DNA from: Candidatus Gerdarchaeota archaeon
GTDB taxonomy: Archaea; Asgardarchaeota; Heimdallarchaeia; JABLTI01
Direction of reading: 5' to 3'
Assembly: GCA_016840905.1 (NCBI GenBank)
Contig: JAEORM010000051.1
Location: forward strand, 1 to 12,380
Length of the DNA stretch: 12,380 nucleotides
A model generated the notes under the pieces. The model did no database searches. It worked only from the letters and a program-made list of their open reading frames with translations, and had not been told where the DNA came from. The position numbers were made by a program, and so were the translations under genes. Positions 1-6,382 of this stretch are shown piece after piece. Within the stretch, counting starts at the first letter, position 1, and each line of letters starts with the position of its first letter.

Positions 1-2
1 AG

Positions 3-1205
3 GGAACACTTGAACGTGATAGTGCAAATCTAAATGATATTATTAATAAAAATAGATCTGAATTAATGAAATTGGAAGAAGATGATCAAAAAATCTTTGA
101 CCAGCTAGAAAACGACCAAGAAAAACTTTTAGAGATTAGATCAAAGAGTGATCAATTAAAAACAAATAATTACACACTTCGTACTAATTTATTGAAACTT
201 GAAAAGGAATTAGAAGGATTCAAAAAAATAGGAAAAATCAATTATCCAAAAATTAAAAGTGATTGGGAGAAAAAACAAAATTGCGAACTTTGTGGTAGCA
301 ATATTTTCGAAAATTGGATTGAACGAATAGATTCTGGTTGTCCAGTATGTGGAACGGGATGGAAAAATATTCAGGCAACAGTTAAAGATGCAGTATCAAA
401 TAATCATGAGGGAATTGAATCAGAAACTCGAGATATACAAAAAGAAATTGATAAGATAACTCATGAATTGCGAACTATTGAAGAGGATATCTTAAAATAC
501 AACAAGGAAGAGGAAAGCATCACACTCAATCTTAAAAATCTTCGTGATAAATTAGGTCTTAATAATACTCGTAAAAGAGAAATTCAAAGAAAAAATGAAG
601 AAACAAACCGACAAATTCAAAGGATTGGTATGGAAATAGGAAGCCTGAGTGCCCAAGAAAAAATGGTTAATCAAGATGAGAGCATTGCATTATTAAAAAT
701 TAATCTTGAAAAAGTAAATTCCGAACTCGAAGATTATTCTTTGCAGTTAGAACGTCTTGAAAAAGAATTGCCTGAACAAAAGGAACTACAGCAAATTCTA
801 AATAATTTCACTCGTTATACGAAAGAGATTTTTGGGTACAGTATGTTAGCTGATACTGACACAAGAGTCATTACAATAACAAAAGATGATTCCAATCGAG
901 ATTTTGCAGCAATGTCATGGTCAGAAAGATATTTTATCGATGTTGTTTTTAGAATTGCAATATTTAATTTTCTTATTGAAAATAATATTATGAAAAAAGG
1001 TTTATTGGTTCTCGATTCACCTGAAGCAGCATTAGATTCTTCGCGTTTGACTTTATTAGCAAAGATAATTAATACTCATAAAGAAAAAATAAATTTCATT
1101 GTTGCTACAAGAGTGAATTCATTCTTTACAGCTCTTGAAGGGAAACCTTTAGAAATCCAAAAACAAACTCAAACAAGTTTGTTTGATTTTATTACAACCA
1201 GTTAA
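3..1205 (+). CDS. Rad50/SMC-like coiled-coil ATPase, C-terminal part (5' truncated by window edge)
   Basis: The reading frame is open from position 3 with no stop, so the gene starts upstream; the first ATG, at 66, is probably internal. Numbering from that Met, charged heptad-like coiled coil (about 1-60 and 105-240) flanks a CxxC...CxxC module (C73, C76, C92, C95), placed where Rad50 has its zinc hook. The C-terminal ABC-type ATPase lobe follows: a degenerate signature (MSWSER, about 283-288), a Walker B strand ending in D317 and continuing DSPE, and a D-loop ALDSS. The usual switch histidine appears to be Arg (VATR). The Walker A half must lie upstream. The tail reads QTSLFDFI, a good PCNA-interacting (PIP) motif. 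Such proteins act on DNA ends, or in repair, chromosome or defence complexes. The following gene begins 20 nt downstream. The family assignment is firm, but the specific role is unknown without the N-terminus. Confidence 0.75.
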   Translation, partial: GTLERDSANLNDIINKNRSELMKLEEDDQKIFDQLENDQEKLLEIRSKSDQLKTNNYTLRTNLLKLEKELEGFKKIGKINYPKIKSDWEKKQNCELCGSNIFENWIERIDSGCPVCGTGWKNIQATVKDAVSNNHEGIESETRDIQKEIDKITHELRTIEEDILKYNKEEESITLNLKNLRDKLGLNNTRKREIQRKNEETNRQIQRIGMEIGSLSAQEKMVNQDESIALLKINLEKVNSELEDYSLQLERLEKELPEQKELQQILNNFTRYTKEIFGYSMLADTDTRVITITKDDSNRDFAAMSWSERYFIDVVFRIAIFNFLIENNIMKKGLLVLDSPEAALDSSRLTLLAKIINTHKEKINFIVATRVNSFFTALEGKPLEIQKQTQTSLFDFITTS

Positions 1206-1218
1206 ATGTTTGATGAAC

Positions 1219-1224
1219 GAGGAG
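1219..1224 (+). promoter_or_regulatory. Ribosome binding site that questions the aminotransferase start
   Basis: GAGGAG lies 1 nt before the ATG at 1226, which is unusually close. It lies 10 nt before an in-frame TTG at 1235. Translation may therefore start at the TTG, shortening the protein by three residues. Confidence 0.4.
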
Positions 1225-1225
1225 A

Positions 1226-2581
1226 ATGTACTACTTGGTAAATTGGTTAGAGAAAGAAATTTCGAGATATAGAGAAAATCATCAAAAATCATTAGTTTTA
1301 TGGGAAAAAGCGAAGAAACTTTTTCCTGCGGGGGTCTCTCACAACATAAGAGATTTTCATATGAGTCCCTTTAAGTTAAGTCCTCCTTTTATTGCCAGTG
1401 GAAAAGAAGCAACACTTCTAGACGTAGATGGTAATACGTACATAGACTTTTGGCTAACCCATGGAGCAGCAATTTTAGGGCATAAGCATGAAGCAATTAC
1501 TGAAGCATTAACCAATCAACTATCAAAAGGTGTTCATTTTGGTATGGTTAACCAACCAGCAGTAGAATTAGCTGAGAGGATTATTAATGCTACACCTAGT
1601 ATAGAACAGTTAAGATTTTGTTCAACAGGTACCGAGGCTACAATGTATGCTTCTAGACTTGCACGAGGATATACTAAGAAACCAAAAATAGCTAAAGTAA
1701 GAGGAGGATGGCATGGTGGAAATGATACCTTATTCTATTATGTCCAAGAAATGGAAACAGGTATTGAATCCCAAGGAATGAAAACGCAACAGGAAGCTGA
1801 AATTCTTACTTTTGATTACAATGATACAGAAGGATTTCTCGAGCTAATTAAGAACCACAAAAATGAACTTGCTGCTATTGTTATGGAACCGATATTAGGA
1901 TCAGGAGGAGCTATTGCTCCAAAAGAAGGTTTCCTTGAAACAATAAGAGAAGAGACAAAGAAAAATAATATCATGCTAATTTTTGATGAGGTAATAACAG
2001 GTTTCCGATTAGGCTATCACTCGGGTCAGGGGTATTTTAATGTTATACCTGATATGACAACAATGGGTAAAATTGTTGGTGGTGGAATGCCTATTGGTGT
2101 AATTGGTGGTAGCTATGAAATAATGCAAAAAGCCAATTTACAAGAAGGAGGAAATGTCTGGATTGGTGGAGGAACCTTTTCAGGAAATCCTATGAGCATG
2201 GTTGCAGGAATTGCTACCCTAGATGTTTTAGCCAAAAATCAAGATCAATATTATCCACTCTTAAATTCAGCTGGTGATAAAATAAGAAAGGAAATTCAAA
2301 AGATTATTGAGAAATACCAAGCTTCCGCAATTGTCACAGGTGTTGGTTCAATAACTTGCATTCATTGGTTTAAGAAACCAGTAACAAAAATAACTTCAAG
2401 TTCAGATATAAAATTAAATGCCGATAAAGAGAAAGTGAACCAATTCCAATTATTGATGTTAAATAGAGGTATTCTTACACGAACAGGATTTGGAACATTA
2501 TCTATTAAGCATACTAAAGAAAATTATGAAAAAACAATGGATGCTTTAGATGAAACTGTGAAATTAATAACTCAGAAATAA
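1226..2581 (+). CDS. Class III PLP aminotransferase, glutamate-1-semialdehyde aminomutase (HemL)-like
   Basis: This is a 451-residue fold-type I PLP enzyme. The motif order matches HemL: TGTEATMYASRLARG (134-148) for phosphate binding, WHGGND (162-167), FDEVITGFR (253-261) with the PLP-pairing D254, GKIVGGGMPIG (281-291) with the Schiff-base lysine K282, and GTFSGNPMSMVAG (316-328). HemL converts glutamate-1-semialdehyde to 5-aminolevulinate for tetrapyrroles. Differences from bacterial HemL include Ser for Asn before TGTEA and Trp for Tyr before HG, and no other heme gene is nearby. The true substrate could therefore be another amino-ketone. About 25 residues precede the usual HemL start region. 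The gene follows the ATPase by 20 nt and may be co-transcribed. The superfamily is certain; HemL activity is only possible. Confidence 0.85.
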   Translation: MYYLVNWLEKEISRYRENHQKSLVLWEKAKKLFPAGVSHNIRDFHMSPFKLSPPFIASGKEATLLDVDGNTYIDFWLTHGAAILGHKHEAITEALTNQLSKGVHFGMVNQPAVELAERIINATPSIEQLRFCSTGTEATMYASRLARGYTKKPKIAKVRGGWHGGNDTLFYYVQEMETGIESQGMKTQQEAEILTFDYNDTEGFLELIKNHKNELAAIVMEPILGSGGAIAPKEGFLETIREETKKNNIMLIFDEVITGFRLGYHSGQGYFNVIPDMTTMGKIVGGGMPIGVIGGSYEIMQKANLQEGGNVWIGGGTFSGNPMSMVAGIATLDVLAKNQDQYYPLLNSAGDKIRKEIQKIIEKYQASAIVTGVGSITCIHWFKKPVTKITSSSDIKLNADKEKVNQFQLLMLNRGILTRTGFGTLSIKHTKENYEKTMDALDETVKLITQK

Positions 2582-2605
2582 ATAATAAAACCGTTATTAT
2601 ACTAA

Positions 2606-2618
2606 TACTTTAAAAATA
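2606..2618 (+). promoter_or_regulatory. Candidate TATA box for rpoH
   Basis: The AT-rich element CTTTAAAAATA lies about 65 nt before the rpoH start. It would give initiation near 2640 and a leader of about 40 nt. It is assigned by consensus and position only. Confidence 0.35.
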
Positions 2619-2678
2619 GGTTGAAAAAAAACAATACCTAGATGAGTAAAAATAGTTGTCTAAAAGAAGTGCAAGAAA

Positions 2679-3269
2679 ATGAGTGAAAGTAAAGATTCAA
2701 AGACTGAAAATTTATTGAAAGGAATCAAAGCTATTCTCAAACGAAGAAAATTCAATATTGTCAAAGAAGAACGCTTTGAAAATTATATAGATTTACAATG
2801 CGATAGTGAAACAGAACCAGGACAAGAAATGTATGCAAGAATCGCATTAGAGGATAAAATTGGTGTATCAGCTTTACGTGATTATTTCAAAAAATTAGAA
2901 GAAAGGGAAGCAGAAAAAGGAGCAGAAAATGTTAAAGGTCTACTTGTAGCCTCTAATAGATTTACCCACTATGCACGTAGAGAAGCTAAGGAAAGAAATA
3001 TTTGGATAATTACAAGCAAAGACCCTCGTTTTGATATTTTTACTCACAACCTTGTACCAGAACATGTTATATGTCCCGAAGATGAACTTAAACAATTACT
3101 TGATAAATTTAGTATAAAACGAAGACATTTACCTAAAATCTTAGCTAGTGATCCCGCTGTTAAGGCAATAGGCGCAAAACCCGGACAAGTTGTTAAAATT
3201 TATAGACATAGTGATGTTGCAGGTGAAACTACAGCCTATCGCTTAGTTGTAAGACGAAGCACAGGCTAA
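2679..3269 (+). CDS. rpoH: DNA-directed RNA polymerase subunit H (Rpb5) with an N-terminal jaw-like domain
   Basis: Residues about 119-192 are the conserved Rpb5/RpoH assembly domain: HNLVPEHV, LPKILASDP, IGAKPGQVVKI, and AGETTAYRLVV near the end. Subunit H sits in the polymerase lower jaw near downstream DNA. Typical archaeal RpoH is only this domain, about 80 residues; this protein has 196. Its first 117 or so residues read like the eukaryotic Rpb5 jaw domain: a helix (KGIKAILKRRKFNIV), strands (YIDLQCD, MYARIAL), the IGVSALRDYFKKL segment, GLLVASNRFTHYAR and IWIIT, before the LVPEHV junction. The total is close to the roughly 210 residues of eukaryotic Rpb5. The jaw domain is related to PD-(D/E)XK nucleases, but no clear E-x-K is visible, so nuclease activity is unlikely. 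The gene is not followed by rpoB, as it is in many archaea. The subunit call is firm; the jaw homology is my alignment by eye. Confidence 0.93.
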   Translation: MSESKDSKTENLLKGIKAILKRRKFNIVKEERFENYIDLQCDSETEPGQEMYARIALEDKIGVSALRDYFKKLEEREAEKGAENVKGLLVASNRFTHYARREAKERNIWIITSKDPRFDIFTHNLVPEHVICPEDELKQLLDKFSIKRRHLPKILASDPAVKAIGAKPGQVVKIYRHSDVAGETTAYRLVVRRSTG

Positions 3270-3270
3270 A

Positions 3271-3290
3271 ATTTCCTTTTTTTAATTATT
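3271..3290 (+). terminator. Oligo-T terminator after rpoH
   Basis: A run of seven T (3277-3283) inside a T-rich stretch starts a few bases after the rpoH stop codon. Oligo-T tracts terminate archaeal RNA polymerase. Confidence 0.5.
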
Positions 3291-3363
3291 TCATTAAATA
3301 ATGAAAAAACATATAAAAGAGATTTCTTTGAAAAAAGAACTTGAAGGATACCCATTTAGAAGG

Positions 3364-3412
3364 AAATATATATATTAAAATAATATAATTCCAATTATGG
3401 TGTACATCCATA
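3364..3412 (+). promoter_or_regulatory. Candidate promoter and small dyad upstream of the ferredoxin gene
   Basis: A TATA-like run (about 3366-3376) is followed, around the expected start of transcription, by a dyad: TATGG (3396-3400), a spacer containing the palindrome TGTACA (3401-3406), and CCATA (3408-3412). This could be an operator. The arms are short and the evidence is positional. Confidence 0.3.
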
Positions 3413-3431
3413 TAAATATGAGGATATTAAA

Positions 3432-3611
3432 ATGCCAACAAAAATTGATTTCAATAAATGTTCAAAATGTGGAACATGTATAGAAGTATGCCCAGAAGAA
3501 GTTTATGATGAAGCTGATGATGGTGCTCCAGTAATTGCTCGACCAGATGATTGCACTGATTGTGGAATTTGTGTTGAAGAATGCCCTGAAGAAGCCATTG
3601 AGATCAAGTAA
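3432..3611 (+). CDS. 2x[4Fe-4S] ferredoxin
   Basis: This 59-residue protein begins with ATG, preceded by a GAGGA ribosome-binding site about 7 nt upstream. It has two classical cluster motifs, CxxCxxCxxxCP, at C10, C13, C16, C20 and at C41, C44, C47, C51. These bind two [4Fe-4S] clusters in a bacterial-type ferredoxin fold. It is highly acidic, as expected of a soluble low-potential electron carrier in the cytoplasm. It stands alone between its own probable promoter and a strong T-rich terminator, so it is likely a single-gene unit supplying many oxidoreductases rather than one neighbour. No oxidoreductase subunit flanks it. The redox partner cannot be inferred. Its short length means length-filtered gene calls would miss it. 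Confidence 0.93.
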   Translation: MPTKIDFNKCSKCGTCIEVCPEEVYDEADDGAPVIARPDDCTDCGICVEECPEEAIEIK

Positions 3612-3627
3612 ACGTATAGATTTAATC

Positions 3628-3662
3628 GTTTTCTTTTCTTTCTTATTTTTTATTTTTTCTTG
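3628..3662 (+). terminator. T-rich terminator after ferredoxin
   Basis: Several T4-T6 runs in succession in a pyrimidine-rich tract begin about 17 nt after the ferredoxin stop. This is typical of an archaeal intrinsic terminator. Confidence 0.6.
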
Positions 3663-3771
3663 ATTTCCAGTTGTAACTATAGTAAAAAAAATTATTTTGT
3701 AATGCCTAAACCAAAAGTTTTTGATACTAACAGTAAAATAATATTTGCAACTGATAGTTCAAGTGAGTAAA

Positions 3772-4683
3772 ATGGATTCGCAGGTCATCTTTAACAGTGA
3801 AAACACCATTAAACTTTCAGATGAAGCTATAGATGATTTGCTTGAGCCTATTCCTAATGATATTCTTATTGAGAAAATTGCTACTATGAAAGGTTGGAAA
3901 TCAAAGCGACCACCTTTTGATGCGAACCAAACTAAAAGGGAATATCTTCTAAAACATTTAGGAACTAACCTAACATTAGGAATACTAAGAGAGATTCGCA
4001 CTCTAAGAGAACACTGCAATATCAAAGAATACAAATGGAACTTTTTCTCCTATGACAAAAGTATAGCAAGATATTATCCTGATAAAATTAAGAAGAAAAT
4101 TGAAGATTACATTAAGAATCTTGATTCACTTGTTAATATCGATTTATTAATTGTTGATGAAACATCACAGACACTATTTCTTTTATTGGAACAATGGAAG
4201 AAAGAAGTGGTTGCTGATACAATTTTATCCAAAATCGAAACAAAAATTCCCAAATATTTTAGGATTTATTTTTCTATCACCAAGAAATTTTTGTTAATTC
4301 AAGAAAGAAGTGAACAAGCAACTAAAGAATTCTTGAGCATTTTTGAAAACGCCTTTAATGTTAAAACTCAATTATTGAAAGTCAATGCAATGGTTATCAG
4401 GGAATTTGTTAAGGCATTTCCTAATGAACTTCATTCATTAATAGTGAAAGTACCTCAAGAGGTTGCTGGTTTTGGTGGATTAAGTGAATTAACCATAAAA
4501 GGTGAAGATGTTATTAAAGGCTCAAAAGGACTCATGGATAGGCATGAAACTTCGCCAATTATGGTAGGTCCTTGGGTAGGTGTATCAAATAAAAATTTAG
4601 AACTAAAAGTAAATGAACCAATCAAAACTTCATCTATAGCGAATGCTATTGTATTATTTGATCTAATGAAGGGTCTTTTATGA
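3772..4683 (+). CDS. Hypothetical protein, mixed alpha/beta, possible two-domain
   Basis: I do not recognise this 303-residue protein. The ATG at 3772 is chosen because a GTGAG element lies just upstream; an in-frame TTG at 3745 would add nine residues but has no clear ribosome-binding site. There is no signal peptide, membrane segment, cysteine cluster or nucleotide-binding motif. Residues about 15-95 look helical (AIDDLLEPIPNDILIEKIA, REYLLKHL, LGILREIRTLRE). Residues about 105-160 are helical and charged. From 162 a beta-alpha-beta pattern follows (FRIYFSI, KFLLIQER, a helix 181-197, VKTQLLKVN, a helix, LIVKVPQEV). The order loosely recalls the CENP-N/Chl4 kinetochore family, a helical N-terminal domain followed by a TBP-like domain, but this is weak. 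It probably forms a single-gene unit between T-rich signals. Confidence 0.7.
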   Translation: MDSQVIFNSENTIKLSDEAIDDLLEPIPNDILIEKIATMKGWKSKRPPFDANQTKREYLLKHLGTNLTLGILREIRTLREHCNIKEYKWNFFSYDKSIARYYPDKIKKKIEDYIKNLDSLVNIDLLIVDETSQTLFLLLEQWKKEVVADTILSKIETKIPKYFRIYFSITKKFLLIQERSEQATKEFLSIFENAFNVKTQLLKVNAMVIREFVKAFPNELHSLIVKVPQEVAGFGGLSELTIKGEDVIKGSKGLMDRHETSPIMVGPWVGVSNKNLELKVNEPIKTSSIANAIVLFDLMKGLL

Positions 4684-4704
4684 TGATTTTTGCTAAAATA
4701 GAAA

Positions 4705-4720
4705 TGTTTTTTATCATTTT
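4705..4720 (+). terminator. Weak oligo-T terminator
   Basis: T6 (4707-4712), then T4 (4717-4720), lie about 25 nt after the stop of the hypothetical gene. It could be its terminator. Confidence 0.3.
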
Positions 4721-4756
4721 AAGTAACGATTATAACCAGAACGCGACATATTTGTT

Positions 4757-4800
4757 TGCTATTTAAAATTAAAATAAGATAATAATACGTGATATTATTA
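4757..4800 (+). promoter_or_regulatory. Candidate promoter with inverted repeat upstream of the polyproline gene
   Basis: A TATA-like TATTTAAAA (4760-4768) predicts initiation near 4790. A perfect 8-bp inverted repeat, TAATAATA (4780-4787) and TATTATTA (4793-4800) with a 5-nt spacer, covers that point. It could be an operator, though AT-rich sequence makes chance repeats common. Confidence 0.35.
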
Positions 4801-4842
4801 AGATAAAAATTAACAATATACTATATGATGATATTAATTTAA

Positions 4843-4847
4843 GGTGG
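4843..4847 (+). promoter_or_regulatory. Strong ribosome binding site of the polyproline gene
   Basis: GGTGG within AAGGTGG lies 6 nt before the ATG at 4854. It fixes the start of this low-complexity protein. Confidence 0.6.
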
Positions 4848-4853
4848 AAATAA

Positions 4854-5684
4854 ATGAGTGATAATTTAGACAATCTTTTAGGTGAAATTTATTCATCCAA
4901 TAGTCAAAGCCAAGGTGTTAAGGAATTAGCAAATTTAATCAATAATCTTTCTCAATTACTTTTAAGGGGAATCAGCCAACTTGAAGCTCGTGTTTTAAAG
5001 ATAGAGCAACAAATGGGAATGAGTAAAGCAGCACCTTCAAGACCTTTGCCACCACCTCCACCCCCAACTACCCAGAGTCCTGTTGCAAAAGCTACCCCAC
5101 CTGCACCAATGCCAAAAGTAGCTTCACCTTTTAGTGCTCCTACCCCGCCTGCACCAACAATGGCTTCACAATCAACACCACCACCTCCAACAATGACCCC
5201 TAAACCAGCACCAGCTGTAACTAGTGCTCCAGCTGCAACCGCAGGAGGGGGACCTGCTTCTGTTTCTGAAGCAGCTTCAATGTTAGGAGTAACTCTTAAA
5301 AAAGCACCAGCATCTACACCGACATCTGCACCTTCATCCAGTTCAGGTCCATCTTTTCTTACAAATACTGTTAGTCAAAATGCTTCTCCATCAGCAACCA
5401 CTATGCCAGCTGATGATACAATACCATCAGCAACAGAACCAGATGCTGTAGCACCGGCATCTTCAGGAGGAGGTATTGCAGGACCAACTGGTGGTTTTAG
5501 AGGAGAACTTGCAGAAAAACTGGCAAGAAGAAGGCAGAAAGTTCAAGAACAATTAGATGATGATTTCACAGGAGTAAAATCTGAAGGATCTTCAGATGAA
5601 GAGGAAGAAGAGTCAACTTCTAGTGAATTAAAACTCGATCTTGAAGATGAACTAAGAAATGCCTTTTCAAAGCTTAAAGGTTAA
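4854..5684 (+). CDS. Coiled-coil, polyproline and acidic-tail protein with WASP/VASP-like motif order
   Basis: The 276 residues fall into blocks. Residues 22-54 form an amphipathic coiled coil, similar in style to the short oligomerising helices of BRK1 or WASHC3. Residues 61-122 are proline-rich, with a six-Pro run (66-71), PPPP (109-112) and degenerate TPPAPTM-like repeats; such runs bind profilin, SH3 and EVH1 domains. Residues 138-152 end in GVTLKKAP, resembling the LKK(V/T) end of WH2 actin-binding motifs. A long Ser/Ala/Thr/Pro linker is probably disordered. Residues 217-231, GELAEKLARRRQKV, form a basic amphipathic helix like the WASP central region or the Ena/VASP F-actin motif. An acidic stretch (SSDEEEEE, 247-254) and a final amphipathic helix follow. 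The acidic-region Trp of WASP is absent. A role in actin assembly is inferred from organisation only. Composition bias limits homology claims, and a scaffold or unrelated adaptor is equally possible. The protein has no signal peptide or membrane segment. Confidence 0.8.
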   Translation: MSDNLDNLLGEIYSSNSQSQGVKELANLINNLSQLLLRGISQLEARVLKIEQQMGMSKAAPSRPLPPPPPPTTQSPVAKATPPAPMPKVASPFSAPTPPAPTMASQSTPPPPTMTPKPAPAVTSAPAATAGGGPASVSEAASMLGVTLKKAPASTPTSAPSSSSGPSFLTNTVSQNASPSATTMPADDTIPSATEPDAVAPASSGGGIAGPTGGFRGELAEKLARRRQKVQEQLDDDFTGVKSEGSSDEEEEESTSSELKLDLEDELRNAFSKLKG

Positions 5685-5692
5685 TTGTCCAC

Positions 5693-6382
5693 ATGATAAA
5701 GCGAAAAGCTATATGTCTAATAAGCGATGGGTTAGATTCACCTGTCGCAACTTTTCTTATTGAACAGAAAGGATTAGAGGTAATTGGTATTAATTTTGAC
5801 AATCGACCCATGGTTACTTTAGCAAAGAAAACAGATACCCATAATGATAATGGACCTGTAGAAAGTCAAATAACTAGTATTGCTTCAGCATTAGTTAAAG
5901 CTTTCAAAGAACAAGAAAATTTTGATTTATACATTATACCAAATGGAGAAGATTTGAAATATATTGTTAACCAAACTAATGATCCTCAAATAATTTGTAT
6001 TTTATGTAAAAGATTAATGCTAAGAAAAGCAGAGCAAGTTGCAATTTCACTTGATGCAGATTTCATTGTTACAGGAGAAATCTTAGGTGAACAAGCTAGC
6101 CAAACAATAGATAACTTGCGAAATATTGAAAGTGTTCTAAAAGTGAAACAATTGATCAGATCACTTATAGGATTGAATAAAGAAGAGGTCATTAATATTT
6201 CTAGAATAATAAAGACAAATACTTATTCAGAAATGGCTGCAAAATATACTTGTGCTGCAGTACCAAATAAACCAGCAACACATACCGTTTTTGAAAGAAT
6301 TCAAGAAGGAGAGAAGCTATTGAATATATCAATACCTGAAAATATTTTAGCACTTTCTCAAAAATATACATTCAATAAATGA
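5693..6382 (+). CDS. ThiI-type PP-loop sulfurtransferase lacking THUMP (probable tRNA 4-thiouridine synthesis)
   Basis: This 229-residue protein matches the ThiI adenylation domain. It has a PP-loop SDGLDSPVA (11-19; canonical SGGxDS with Asp for the first Gly), CILCKRLMLRKAEQVA (102-117), FIVTGEILGEQASQT (124-138), LIRSLIGLNKEEVI (154-167) and a final KYTCAAVPNKP. ThiI activates U8 of tRNA with ATP and replaces oxygen by sulfur. C102, C105 and C187 correspond to the CxxC plus distant Cys that bind an Fe-S cluster in methanogen ThiI, so a cluster-dependent, rhodanese-independent reaction is likely. The N-terminal ferredoxin-like and THUMP tRNA-binding regions of classical ThiI (about 380-480 residues) are missing, so tRNA binding needs a partner or a different substrate. 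It starts 8 nt after the polyproline gene, which suggests co-transcription, although the functions appear unrelated. The family is sure; the substrate is inferred. Confidence 0.85.
   Translation: MIKRKAICLISDGLDSPVATFLIEQKGLEVIGINFDNRPMVTLAKKTDTHNDNGPVESQITSIASALVKAFKEQENFDLYIIPNGEDLKYIVNQTNDPQIICILCKRLMLRKAEQVAISLDADFIVTGEILGEQASQTIDNLRNIESVLKVKQLIRSLIGLNKEEVINISRIIKTNTYSEMAAKYTCAAVPNKPATHTVFERIQEGEKLLNISIPENILALSQKYTFNK

Noticed and set aside
3301..3378. Open frame of 25 codons starting ATG between rpoH and ferredoxin
   Set aside because: It has no ribosome-binding site, runs into the probable ferredoxin promoter and is lysine-rich as expected from random AT-rich DNA.
3759..4034. Minus-strand open frame of 91 codons inside the hypothetical gene
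   Set aside because: It overlaps a longer plus-strand gene with a plausible start, and its translation has no recognisable motif. It is an antisense shadow; similar shadows at 5986-6192, 7664-7876, 11345-11545 and 12069-12332 were dropped for the same reason.
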